Shown here one piece after another: positions 6,592 to 15,456 of a stretch of DNA of 20,062 nt. Under the pieces are notes generated by a model. The model did not search any database. It saw only the letters and a program-made list of their open reading frames with translations, and was not told the origin of the DNA. The stretch is taken from the NCBI GenBank assembly GCA_964343305.1, contig CAYFJO010000187.1, positions 1-20,062 on the forward strand, in the 5' to 3' direction. The stretch's first letter is position 1. Each line of letters opens with the position of its first letter. This DNA is from CAYFJO01 sp964343305. Its GTDB lineage: Bacteria > Planctomycetota > Planctomycetia > Pirellulales > Pirellulaceae. A program made the position numbers and the translations under genes.

Positions 6592-7569
6592 TTATGACTG
6601 GAGAGCGTAAACTCGCAAATCATGGCTGCCATCGGCCAGCGCCATTTCATAGTAGAAGAGAGTACGTTCAGGCAGAGCGAGCACGTCGAAATATCGCAGC
6701 GCCGTCTTCTCTCCATATGGTGAAGGTATCAATGGGCAGTCTCGCGTGACCCGGTGAAACGACCGCAAGTCAAAGCTATAAGCCAGTCCAAGGCGTTCTT
6801 CATAATTCTCCCCGACGTCCGCCGAGCCGTCGTACAGCGCCAGCCACAGACCGTCTTCTCGCCACAGGCTGCCGATCCGCGAGCAGTAGCAATCCCAACC
6901 AGCGTCTCGCGGCGCAAAGATTTCGCCTTCCCATTGCCAAGTGACACCATCCTGGCTCGTCGCGAGGCCGGTCGACGACTTGATCAGCCCCGTGTTGTAA
7001 GCGTCGTTTGTTCCGTGCAAATCGTCGGCCGTCGCTGGTTGTTGAGCCGTGGCGATGCTGACGATCATGTTGTATTGTCCCGCGACTTGAAAAACAAAGG
7101 GATCTTTCACTCCCTCGACATCAAGATCCCCGGCCGTCAATACGGGTGTACCTTGAGACAGTTCGAAACCATCGGGGCCATTTGCTTCCACCACGTCGAT
7201 CCGCCAACGTCCGTCGGCGGGATCAACATAGCTGACGTACAACAGCCACTGGTCTTCGCTCACTCGCCTCAAAGCGCATCGTTCGATGCTGGTCGATCCA
7301 AGCTGATCCTTCGTCCCTTTCCAAATTGTTTCAAACTCGATTCCATCCTGGCTGCGAGCAAGCTGCACCTCCGCACCGCGATCTGGCTCGACTCCCCGTG
7401 GCCGTCGAATTCGATAAGTCAAGTAGTACAACTGGTCTCGTTCGTCAAAGAACACGCCCGGTGCACCGACCCAATAACCGATTCCCTCACCGACCGGCTC
7501 TCGAATGGTGACGCCGGCCTGCGGATCAAACGCGGCAAACGCTCCCCAAGATTGTGGATTTCGCATCAT
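6592..7569 (-). CDS. Five-bladed beta-propeller glycosidase-like protein (GH43/GH130-like fold)
   Basis: A 325-residue protein without a signal peptide. It shows repeated propeller-blade signatures: GYWVGAPGVFFDERDQLYYL near residue 31, VKDPFVFQVAGQYNMIVS in the middle, and IGSLWREDGLWLALYDGSAD with GLAYSFDLRSFHRV towards the end. These aromatic-Asp blade motifs and the D(G/S)xxW turns are typical of the GH32/43/68/130 superfamily. I cannot assign catalytic acids confidently, so the substrate and even activity are open. The tandem ATGs at 7569/7566 follow a GAGGA about ten bases upstream. It is a single gene flanked by the kinase remnant and an SDR relic. It may be a cytoplasmic sugar-processing enzyme or an inactive homologue. 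Confidence 0.6.
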   Translation of the reverse strand: MMRNPQSWGAFAAFDPQAGVTIREPVGEGIGYWVGAPGVFFDERDQLYYLTYRIRRPRGVEPDRGAEVQLARSQDGIEFETIWKGTKDQLGSTSIERCALRRVSEDQWLLYVSYVDPADGRWRIDVVEANGPDGFELSQGTPVLTAGDLDVEGVKDPFVFQVAGQYNMIVSIATAQQPATADDLHGTNDAYNTGLIKSSTGLATSQDGVTWQWEGEIFAPRDAGWDCYCSRIGSLWREDGLWLALYDGSADVGENYEERLGLAYSFDLRSFHRVTRDCPLIPSPYGEKTALRYFDVLALPERTLFYYEMALADGSHDLRVYALQS

Positions 7570-7671
7570 GAATTCTCAATCCTCGTTGATTCACAAAAAA
7601 ACACTCGGTCATTAGACAACGTTCACTCGGTTGTTTACAGTGTGGTGCTACAAATTTAAGGACTCGCATGA

Positions 7672-7848
7672 AGCCCTCGATGGATCTCGAAGACCGAGCG
7701 AATGGAACAATATCGAAACGAAACCCCACTGGGCCGCAACGCAACGGCCGAAGAAGTTGCGTCGGCGGTATTAACCCTGGTCAGTGACGCTGGCCGGTTC
7801 ATTAACGGAGCGATCGTCGATATCAACGGCGGACGCTTCCTTCGCTAA
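7672..7848 (+). pseudogene. C-terminal relic of a short-chain dehydrogenase/reductase
   Basis: The frame reads TERMEQYRNETPLGRNATAE, then EEVASAVLTLVSDAGRFING and AIVDINGGRFLR before TAA 7846-7848. This is the standard C-terminal end of FabG-like SDR enzymes (TPLGR...EEVA...FxNG...DGG). The frame is closed by a TGA at 7669-7671, and the NAD-binding GxxxGxG region and the YxxxK catalytic motif are absent, so only the last quarter remains. A 48-residue peptide from ATG 7702 would have no enzymatic site. It sits 27 bp before the DUF1080 gene, perhaps once its operon partner. Confidence 0.75.
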
Positions 7849-7875
7849 CTCATTCAAAGGTACAGGAGTCTTCTC

Positions 7876-8625
7876 ATGCAAATTCGAACGATCACCATTT
7901 TCCTTTTCTCGTTATTCCTCTCGCTCAACGTTTCGTTCGGCGCGGAAAAACAACAATGGATCAAACTCTTCAACGGCCAGAACCTCGACGGCTGGACGCC
8001 AAAGATCCGCGGCTACGACCTGGGTGACAATTTTGGCAACACCTTTCGCGTCGAAGACGGGCTGCTAAGAGTCGGCTACGAAAAGTACGACAAGTTCAAC
8101 GAACGATTCGGCCACCTCTTTTATAAAGAAGAATTTTCGCACTATATCTTGCGCGTCGAATATCGCTTTGTCGGCGAGCAATCCGTCGAGGGGCCTGGCT
8201 GGGCGTTCCGAAACAGCGGCATGATGCTGCACGGCCAATCTGCAAAGTCGATGGAAAGAGACCAAAAGTTTCCCAATTCAATCGAAGTCCAACTGCTCGG
8301 CGGCAAAGGTGAAGGCACGGGCGAACGTCCGACAGCCAACCTCTGCACACCCGGTACCGATGTCGTTATGGACGGCAAACTCTTGAAGCGTCACTGCATC
8401 AGCTCCAAATCAAAAACCTACCACGGCGACCAATGGGTCACCGTCGACGTCGAAGTCCGCGGCGACAAGGTCATCAAACACATCATCGACGGTGAGACTG
8501 TGTTGGAATACACCGAGCCGCAACTGGACGACGGCACCAAGCTGACCGGTGGCACGATCTCGCTGCAATCAGAGAGTCATCCCGTTGAATTCCGCAAGGT
8601 GGAGTTGAAGATTCTTGCGGAATGA
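7876..8625 (+). CDS. Secreted DUF1080 / 3-keto-disaccharide hydrolase-domain protein
   Basis: A 249-residue protein. Residues 1-22 are a signal peptide (hydrophobic FLFSLFLSLNVSFG, cleavage probably before AEK). The mature part opens WIKLFNGQNLDGW, the hallmark of the DUF1080 (3-keto-disaccharide hydrolase) domain. A concanavalin-like beta-sandwich follows with GWAFRNSGMMLHGQS and IEVQLLGGKGEGTGERPTAN, and it ends with ISLQSESHPVEFRKVELKIL. The family is greatly expanded in planctomycetes and acts on sugars outside the cytoplasm; the exact substrate cannot be read from sequence. AGGAG lies about ten bases before ATG 7876. The large redox gene follows in the same direction 244 bp later. Confidence 0.9.
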   Translation: MQIRTITIFLFSLFLSLNVSFGAEKQQWIKLFNGQNLDGWTPKIRGYDLGDNFGNTFRVEDGLLRVGYEKYDKFNERFGHLFYKEEFSHYILRVEYRFVGEQSVEGPGWAFRNSGMMLHGQSAKSMERDQKFPNSIEVQLLGGKGEGTGERPTANLCTPGTDVVMDGKLLKRHCISSKSKTYHGDQWVTVDVEVRGDKVIKHIIDGETVLEYTEPQLDDGTKLTGGTISLQSESHPVEFRKVELKILAE

Positions 8626-8869
8626 TCGTGAGCAGTTGCAGCCGGGGATTGGAACACAAAGAGGACGCAGATCCCACGTACGGCGGGAGATGTTGACATT
8701 GTCGCTCCACCAATTCTGGCGGCGAAGCGCCCGCGACTGGCGAGTTTTCGCTGAAATCCGTCCTTCCGCCGCTGCCCACAGGCAACTACTTTCGACTATC
8801 ATAGTACGTGGGTAACATACACCCAAACCCACCTCCATATTCCCGCCACAAAAACGGAGAGAATTCTCG

Positions 8870-11800
8870 ATGACCCAATGGAATCACGTTGTTGCAAGAG
8901 CGTTGGCCGTCTCATTTCTGTCGTTGATCTTCGCACATGCCGCGGTCGCGCAGGACGCCAAGTTCGAACTCAACAAGGGCGACCACGTCACGTACATCGG
9001 CAACACGACGGCCGATCGGATGCAACATCACGCTTGGCTCGAAACGTATCTTCACGTCATTTATCCGAATCACGATCTGACGTTTCGCAACCTCGGATTC
9101 TCCGGTGACGAACTGAAGTTGCGACAACGTTCGGCCAGCTTTGGCAGCCCTGATGCATGGCTGACCAAATGCGAAACGGACGTCGTGTTTTGTTTCTTCG
9201 GCCACAACGAAGCCATGCGTGGCGAAGGCGGACTTGCTGGTTTTGAAAAGAATCTCGGCGACACGATCGACGGCATGCGGGCGCAGAAATACAACGGCGA
9301 ATCGGCTCCGCGATTGGTCGTGTTTTCACCGATCGCTCACGAAGATCTCAAGAATCCTCACTTGCCCGACGGTTCGGCGAACAACGTGAACCTGGAACTC
9401 TACACCACCGCCATGGCGCGTGTGTGCGAGGCAAAGAAAGTGAAGTTTGTCGACTTGTTCGGTCCGTCTAAGAAACTGTACGCCGCGGCCGCCAAGCCGC
9501 TGACGATGAACGGCATCCACCTGCTCGACCACGGCAATCGCCTGATCGCCGACGAAATCGTCAAGGACTTGTTTGATGGCATGAACCGGCTGACCCAAAG
9601 CGAGATGGAAATCGAACGCGTCCGCGAAGCCGTGCTGGATAAGAACTACCACTGGTTCAGCCGCTATCGAGTTGTCGACGGCTACAACGTTTTTGGCGGC
9701 CGCTCGAAACTCAATTGGGACGGTGTGTCGAACGCCGATGTGATGCGTCGTGAGATGGAAATGTTCGACATCATGACGGCCAATCGCGACAAAGGCGTGT
9801 GGTCGGTTGCCAAGGGCGGCGAATACAAAATCGTCGACGACAATCTGGGCGAACAGATCAAAGTCAAAGCAAACACTCAGAGCATCAATCAGAAGAAACT
9901 AGGCGACTATCTCGGTGGAAACGACGCGATTGAAAAAATGACCATCGCCGAAGGGATGCAGGTCAACCTGTTCGCCTCCGAGGAGAAATTTCCGCGCCTG
10001 GTGAATCCTGTCCAAATCGCCGTCGACACGAATAGCCGATTGTGGGCGTCGGTTTGGCCGTCGTATCCGCACTGGAATCCAACCGAGACGCCCAAAGATG
10101 CCCTGGTGATCCTTCCCGACGAAGACGGCGATGGCGAGGCGGACGAGTGCATTGTCTTTGCCGATGAGTTGAACAGCGTCACCGGTTTCGAGTTTTGGGG
10201 CGGCGGCGTGTTGGTCATTGCTCCGCCGGAAATCTGGTTCCTCAAGGACACCGACGGCGATGACAAGGCGGACGTCAAGATCCGCATGTTGCAAGGCATC
10301 TCGAGCGCCGACACGCACCACTCGGCCAACGCCGTGGTTGTCGGCCCCGACGGCTGGCTTTACTGGTCGCGCGGCATCTTCAATGTTGCCGCCTTCGAGA
10401 CACCGACCAAGACATTTCGAACAGGCGCGTCGGGCGTGCATCGCTTCAACCCGCGGACGTTCGAAACCGAATTCCACTTTCCGATCGGCCCCAATCCGCA
10501 CGGTGATGTGTTCGATCAATGGGGCTACCAGTTTGCCAACGACGGCACCAGCGGCACGGGCTGCTATGTCAACATTGGCAAAGGCGTGAAGAACAAACAG
10601 TGGTTCAAAAAGCGAGTTCGCCCCGTCCCGGCGACTGGCATTCTTTCGAGCAGTCATTTTCCCGACAAGAACAACGGCAACTTTTTGATCTGCAACTCGA
10701 TCGGTTTCCTCGGCGTGTTGCAGCATGAAGTGAAGTATGACGGCGCTGGAATCACCGCGACCGAGATCGAACCGATTCTGGTTTCGGCCGATCCGAATTT
10801 CCGACCAACTGACGTCGAAATCGGTGGAGACGGCGCGTTGTACGTTTCCGATTGGTGCAATACTCTGATCGGCCACATGCAACACAACATGCGTGACCCG
10901 AACCGCGACCACAAACATGGCCGCATTTATCGCGTGACGTATAAAGGCCGCGAAACACTGAAGCCCGTCAAGATGAAGGGCAAGCCGATCGCAGACGTGT
11001 GCGAGAACTTTTTCGCAAAAGAGAACAGCACACGATATCGCGCCCGCCTCGAACTGAGTGGCCGCGAGACGGAAGAAGCTCTTGCTCAGGTCAACGCCTT
11101 CGCAGCGAAGTTGTCGCCGATGACGGCCGACAAAGATCGCAACGAAGCCCAAGCGTTGCTCGAGTGCTTGTGGGTCCACGAAGAGCATCGCGTGCCGAAC
11201 ACGGATCTGTTGAGCCGCGTCCTACAAGCGGAAGAGCCGCGCGTTCGTGCCGCCGCAATTCGCACGTTGGGACATTGGGCCGACCGGGTCGAAGGCTGGG
11301 ACGCGCCGCTGTTGGCCGCCGCGCGAGACGAATCGGCGTTGGTGCGGGCGGAAGCGGTCAAGTCAGCCGTGAACTTCGAGGGCCTCACATCCGCCGAAGT
11401 GATTTTTGAAGTCGCCACTCGACCAACAGACTCCGAATTGGATTTCGTTTTGAATTATGCCAAAGGCAAAATCAACGTCGACGCGGTGGTCCAAGACGCG
11501 TTGAAGTCGGGCAAGAAACTTTCGCTCGCCGCACAAGCCTACGTACTTCGCAACGCCAAGGTTGCCGACCTGTTGAAAATGGACCGAACAGAAGCGGTCT
11601 ATCGCGCGATCCTCAGCCGCGACAACGCGTCCGCGCCGCAACTCGGTGATGCACTCAGTGGCCTGGCGAAATTGAGCAATGCTGCGGAAATGGATTTGTT
11701 GATGGAAATGATCCAGGAAAAGGAGTCGCGCAGCGCCGAACTGGCCGGCTTGGCCCCACTCTTGATTCAACAGTCGCCCGAAAAACTCAGCGGCGTTCGT

Positions 11801-13810
11801 GAACAACTCAAGAAACTTGCAGCGCAAGGCAAGTCGACCGAGTCGAAGCAGATTGGCTACGCCTCGTGGATCAAGTCAGAAGGCTCGCTGGACAACGCAC
11901 TCGCCGCTGCATCGGCCAACAAGGAAAGTTTACGGGACCTTCTCACAGCGATCCCACGGGTCACCGACCCGTTACTGCGCGGCAGCATGTTCGACAAGCT
12001 TCGCCCGCTGCAATTCCAACTTCCGAAGAATTTGAAAGCCGAAGACGGCGGCGGATCGCTCGAAGCTACCGGCATCTACGTCGATTATTTTCAGCCGCAC
12101 GGCAAGGATGCTGATATTAAGACAATGGCCAAGATGAAACCGAAGGCCAGCGGCGTGGTTCCTGAAATCACCATCGATGTTCCGCAACTTGCCAGCCGTG
12201 AACAATTCGCGCTTCGATTCACCGGGATGATCCGGGTGGATCGATCGGGCAAATACACCTTCTTTACCAATTCCGACGATGGTTCGCGTTTGTACATCGA
12301 TGATAAATTGGTCGTCAACAATGATGGACGTCACGGAATGGCCGAGAAGAACGGATCGATTAATCTCTCGCCCGGCGTTCATTCGATTGTTGTCACGTAC
12401 TTTGACAGCGGCGGGGGCGATGGCCTCATCGTGTCCTGGCAAGGGCCTGGCATCAAGAAGGAAAAAATCCCCGGCTCGCGGTTGAGTGTCGTCTCTGGCC
12501 AAAAAACCTTGCACGACCTCGCGATCGGCACGCTTCAATCCATCCCCGGTCACGAAGCCGAAAAGTTCGCCGACCTGGCCAAGTTGATCAAGAACGGCAA
12601 GTATGTGACGAGCGCCGTTCGCGCAATGAGCAAAATCCCACAAGACCACTGGGACGAGGCGGATATCTCGCCATTGGCCGAGAAACTCGCCACCCACGTC
12701 AGCGAGATTCCGGCAAGATACCGCACCAGCAAATCGGCACTCCAAGCCATGCGACTGGGTGACCAGCTTGCCGCGAAGCTGCCGAAGGACCAGGCTCGTA
12801 TCTTGCGATCGAAAATCGCCAGCCTTAAGATCGACGTCATTCGCATCGGCACCGTCCCGCATCGCATGATCTACGACAAGGAACGCATTGCGATCCAAGC
12901 CGGCAAGCCTGTCGAATTTATTTTCTCGAACACGGACAACATGCCGCACAACTTTGCGATAGTCGAACCCGGCTCGCTCGAAGAAGTCGGCCAACTTGCC
13001 GAAGCAACCGCGCGTGACAAAGACGCGATCGCGCGACACTACATCCCCAAGTCGGACAGAATTCTGCTGGGCAGCCGTTTGCTTCAGCCGCAGGAAACGC
13101 AAGCGCTCAGCTACGAAGCGCCGAAGGCACCGGGCATTTATCCTTATGTTTGCACCTATCCTGGCCACTATCGTCGCATGTATGGTGCGTTATACGTGGT
13201 TGCCGATTTGAAGAGTTATCTCGACAACCCCGAAGCCTACCTCGCCAAGAACCCGCTGCCGATGCGTGACGAGTTGCTCAAATACAACGAGCGAAACACC
13301 GAATGGAAATTCGAAACGCTGGCCGACGCGATCAAGCCGCTGCCCATGGGCCGCAATTTTGACGTGGGCAAGCAGTTATTCAAAGTCGCCAACTGCGTCG
13401 CCTGTCATCACATGAACGGCGAAGGACAGAAGTTTGGCCCCGATTTGACCAAGCTCGATGTCAAGAAGCACACGACGGAACACCTTCTCCAGTCGCTGCT
13501 CGAGCCATCGAAGCAGATTGACGAGAAGTACCAATCGTACACCTTCGCCCTCGTCAACGGAAAAGTGATCACGGGAATGATCGTCGAGGACAAGCCTGCC
13601 GAGTTGAAGGTCCTCAACGACCCGCTAGGCAAAGCCCCGCCAATCGTGATCAAAAAGACGGCGATTGACGAACAACTCAAGTCGCCCAACTCTATCATGC
13701 CGAAAGGTCTGTTAAACCGATTGTCGCGAGAAGAGATTCTCGACTTGCTCGCCTACATGTACGCGAAAGGTGACAAGAAGAACAAGCTGTTCATGGAACA
13801 CCGTCATTAG
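8870..13810 (+). CDS. Giant secreted SGNH-propeller-PA14-cupredoxin-cytochrome c protein
   Basis: 1646 residues, exported (signal peptide 1-27, AHAAVA/QDA). Domains: SGNH-hydrolase-like 30-240 (IGNTTADRM, NLGFSGDE, FFGHNEA, NGIHLLDHGN); PVC-type sorbosone-dehydrogenase-like propeller about 357-695, carrying two Ca-loop motifs, DEDGDGEAD (417-425) and DTDGDDKAD (460-468); HEAT-like helices about 700-1050; PA14 about 1065-1203 (RSGKYTFFTNSDDGSRLYID); azurin-like cupredoxin about 1310-1445 with H1360, C1428, H1433 and M1437 as type 1 copper ligands; and cytochrome c with C1509-VA-C1512-H1513 and probable axial Met M1610 in MPKG. The block-I Ser of SGNH enzymes is replaced (GNT). GGAGAG precedes the ATG. 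It likely oxidises a carbohydrate or alcohol outside the cytoplasm and passes electrons through copper to haem; substrate unknown. Confidence 0.88.
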   Translation: MTQWNHVVARALAVSFLSLIFAHAAVAQDAKFELNKGDHVTYIGNTTADRMQHHAWLETYLHVIYPNHDLTFRNLGFSGDELKLRQRSASFGSPDAWLTKCETDVVFCFFGHNEAMRGEGGLAGFEKNLGDTIDGMRAQKYNGESAPRLVVFSPIAHEDLKNPHLPDGSANNVNLELYTTAMARVCEAKKVKFVDLFGPSKKLYAAAAKPLTMNGIHLLDHGNRLIADEIVKDLFDGMNRLTQSEMEIERVREAVLDKNYHWFSRYRVVDGYNVFGGRSKLNWDGVSNADVMRREMEMFDIMTANRDKGVWSVAKGGEYKIVDDNLGEQIKVKANTQSINQKKLGDYLGGNDAIEKMTIAEGMQVNLFASEEKFPRLVNPVQIAVDTNSRLWASVWPSYPHWNPTETPKDALVILPDEDGDGEADECIVFADELNSVTGFEFWGGGVLVIAPPEIWFLKDTDGDDKADVKIRMLQGISSADTHHSANAVVVGPDGWLYWSRGIFNVAAFETPTKTFRTGASGVHRFNPRTFETEFHFPIGPNPHGDVFDQWGYQFANDGTSGTGCYVNIGKGVKNKQWFKKRVRPVPATGILSSSHFPDKNNGNFLICNSIGFLGVLQHEVKYDGAGITATEIEPILVSADPNFRPTDVEIGGDGALYVSDWCNTLIGHMQHNMRDPNRDHKHGRIYRVTYKGRETLKPVKMKGKPIADVCENFFAKENSTRYRARLELSGRETEEALAQVNAFAAKLSPMTADKDRNEAQALLECLWVHEEHRVPNTDLLSRVLQAEEPRVRAAAIRTLGHWADRVEGWDAPLLAAARDESALVRAEAVKSAVNFEGLTSAEVIFEVATRPTDSELDFVLNYAKGKINVDAVVQDALKSGKKLSLAAQAYVLRNAKVADLLKMDRTEAVYRAILSRDNASAPQLGDALSGLAKLSNAAEMDLLMEMIQEKESRSAELAGLAPLLIQQSPEKLSGVREQLKKLAAQGKSTESKQIGYASWIKSEGSLDNALAAASANKESLRDLLTAIPRVTDPLLRGSMFDKLRPLQFQLPKNLKAEDGGGSLEATGIYVDYFQPHGKDADIKTMAKMKPKASGVVPEITIDVPQLASREQFALRFTGMIRVDRSGKYTFFTNSDDGSRLYIDDKLVVNNDGRHGMAEKNGSINLSPGVHSIVVTYFDSGGGDGLIVSWQGPGIKKEKIPGSRLSVVSGQKTLHDLAIGTLQSIPGHEAEKFADLAKLIKNGKYVTSAVRAMSKIPQDHWDEADISPLAEKLATHVSEIPARYRTSKSALQAMRLGDQLAAKLPKDQARILRSKIASLKIDVIRIGTVPHRMIYDKERIAIQAGKPVEFIFSNTDNMPHNFAIVEPGSLEEVGQLAEATARDKDAIARHYIPKSDRILLGSRLLQPQETQALSYEAPKAPGIYPYVCTYPGHYRRMYGALYVVADLKSYLDNPEAYLAKNPLPMRDELLKYNERNTEWKFETLADAIKPLPMGRNFDVGKQLFKVANCVACHHMNGEGQKFGPDLTKLDVKKHTTEHLLQSLLEPSKQIDEKYQSYTFALVNGKVITGMIVEDKPAELKVLNDPLGKAPPIVIKKTAIDEQLKSPNSIMPKGLLNRLSREEILDLLAYMYAKGDKKNKLFMEHRH

Positions 13811-13838
13811 GCGAGCAACAGATGAGAATATACCGTAC

Positions 13839-13880
13839 GACGGATTTCCAATCCGTCTTGGACGGTTTGGAAAACCGTCC
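13839..13880. terminator. Tandem perfect hairpins between convergent genes
   Basis: Two adjacent hairpins: GACGGATT/AATCCGTC with loop TCC (13839-13857) and GGACGGTTT/AAACCGTCC with loop GGA (13860-13880). Both have perfect stems and three-base loops, and related sequence. They lie between the stop of the large redox gene (13810) and the stop of the convergent sulfatase gene (13925). They could terminate transcription from both sides, though no T-run follows, and they also look like a dispersed REP-type repeat. Confidence 0.55.
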
Positions 13881-13924
13881 TACAAACATGCGTGCACGGC
13901 GCGCAAGAGTTACAGAATGAGACT

Positions 13925-15421
13925 CTAATTCGCTGTCGGACGACTCACCGCCATGTCACGAACGCGGGCAAGCAACTTCTGCAATCGCTCAACGACTTCC
14001 GGTTCTTGATTGTATAGGTTTTTCGTCTCGCCGAGATCGTCTGCCAGATTATAGAGTTGGCCTTTGGGATCGTTGGGTCCTGGTTTAACCCGGCTAGGTT
14101 TTGAAAACCCGCCGGAACCTAGCGCCGTGATCAGCTTCCAATCGCCCGATCGAATCGTCATCGTGCCGCGTCCCGATCGAATCACGAGTTGATCGCGGAT
14201 TGGCTCGTCTGCTGGCAGAGTCCCATTTAACGCGGGCAGAAAACTGTAGCTATCTGGACCAGCATCGTTCGGAAGATCGGCATCGGTAATCGCGGCGAAC
14301 GTCGCCAATAGATCGGTGAAGCAAATCGTCTGGTTGCTGACCGAGCCCTTTTTGATTTGGCCCGGCCAACGAACGATAAACGGCATGCGATGGCCGCACT
14401 CCCACGCGTCCGCCTTCATGCCACGCAGTCCGCCGGATGAATCGTGGTCGAACCGCTCGACGTCTGTTTCGTACCACACGGGGCCGTTGTCCGATGTAAA
14501 GACCACAAGCGTGTCGTTGGACAACCCTGTCTCGTCCAAGGATTTCAATACCCGCCCAATCATCGCGTCGACCATCATGGTGAAGTCGCCATACATGCTC
14601 GCACCACTGCGGCCCATGAACTCCTTTGACGGGAGCCAAGGTGTGTGCGGCGCGGGATAGGCCAAATACAGCATCAGTGGTTCGTCGACTTTGTCCCTCG
14701 CGTTGCTCGTTGCGTGGTCTTTGACGACCTTGATCGCTTCGTCGGTAAAGCGAGGTAACACATCCTTCAACTCCAAGCCCGGTGCAATTCCGCCCGCTCG
14801 CCAAAAAGCACCTTGAATCGGAGTCCAGCCGTCGCTGTTGTTTGCGTCAATGTGATCCGTCGGAGGGGCGACCGCTTTGTTGCCCCGAATGTAAAAGTAT
14901 GGCGGAATATCGGTCGACGCCCGAATGCCAAAGTAACTGTCAAACCCAACATCCACCGGGCCACCGGGCAGCGGTTTGTCGTAGCCATCTTCCTTGAATC
15001 CAAGGTGCCACTTGCCAACCATCGCCGTTCGATATCCTTGAGACTTCAGTAATGACGCGATCGTTACTTGGCCTTTTTCGATTAACGGCTGTTTGGGCCA
15101 CAGCGATACGTTGGTGCGAAACGGATAGCGGCCGGTCATCAAGCCGTAGCGCGACATGTGACACAACGGCCCGGGCGCATGGGCGTCCGTGAAACGCATG
15201 CCGTCGCGAGCCAGGGAATCGATCGCCGGTGTGGGGATTTTCGAATTGGCGTTGTAACAACCGGGATCCCCGTAGCCCATATCGTCCACCATGATCAAAA
15301 CGATATTAGGATGATCACTTGGCTCGGCGCTGACAATCGGCATCGCGACGATGATCCCGGCCAACAAAATGGCAAATGATCCACAACAAATGGTTCGCGA
15401 CACGGTAAGAAACTGAATCAT
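13925..15421 (-). CDS. Secreted arylsulfatase-family sulfatase with non-canonical active-site motif
   Basis: A 498-residue sulfatase with an N-terminal signal peptide (about residues 1-32). Present are PNIVLIMVDDMGYGDPGCY (metal Asp46/Asp47), GLMTGRYPFRT, MVGKWHLG (Lys/His), PAPHTPW, and VVFTSDNGP (metal Asp/Asn). The formylglycine site reads C87-H-M-S-R91, where the family has C-x-P-S-R or C-x-A-S-R, so the Pro recognised by the maturation enzyme is Met. Everything else looks intact and full length. GAGG lies about nine bases before ATG 15421. It follows the jacalin-like gene by 35 bp and probably shares its transcript. It would remove sulfate esters from polysaccharides in the periplasm if matured. 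Confidence 0.9.
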   Translation of the reverse strand: MIQFLTVSRTICCGSFAILLAGIIVAMPIVSAEPSDHPNIVLIMVDDMGYGDPGCYNANSKIPTPAIDSLARDGMRFTDAHAPGPLCHMSRYGLMTGRYPFRTNVSLWPKQPLIEKGQVTIASLLKSQGYRTAMVGKWHLGFKEDGYDKPLPGGPVDVGFDSYFGIRASTDIPPYFYIRGNKAVAPPTDHIDANNSDGWTPIQGAFWRAGGIAPGLELKDVLPRFTDEAIKVVKDHATSNARDKVDEPLMLYLAYPAPHTPWLPSKEFMGRSGASMYGDFTMMVDAMIGRVLKSLDETGLSNDTLVVFTSDNGPVWYETDVERFDHDSSGGLRGMKADAWECGHRMPFIVRWPGQIKKGSVSNQTICFTDLLATFAAITDADLPNDAGPDSYSFLPALNGTLPADEPIRDQLVIRSGRGTMTIRSGDWKLITALGSGGFSKPSRVKPGPNDPKGQLYNLADDLGETKNLYNQEPEVVERLQKLLARVRDMAVSRPTAN

Positions 15422-15456
15422 GATGCATCCTCTAGTTCACGCAGACGGTCGATGGA

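Noticed and set aside
6754..7659. 301-residue plus-strand open frame
   Set aside because: Antisense shadow of the propeller glycosidase-like gene, whose blade motifs are clear on the minus strand.
8693..8698. TTGACA as a -35 box upstream of the large redox gene
   Set aside because: No acceptable -10 hexamer at 16-18 bp spacing; kept out as a chance match.
8673..8812. 9-bp inverted repeat CCCACGTAC / GTACGTGGG about 120 bp apart
   Set aside because: Perfect but short and widely spaced, with no supporting structure between; could be chance or an old element edge.
9899..11188. 429-residue minus-strand open frame within the large redox gene
   Set aside because: Antisense shadow; the plus strand has continuous propeller-domain homology over the same bases.
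11972..13168. 398-residue minus-strand open frame
   Set aside because: Antisense to the PA14 and cupredoxin domains; no family resemblance.
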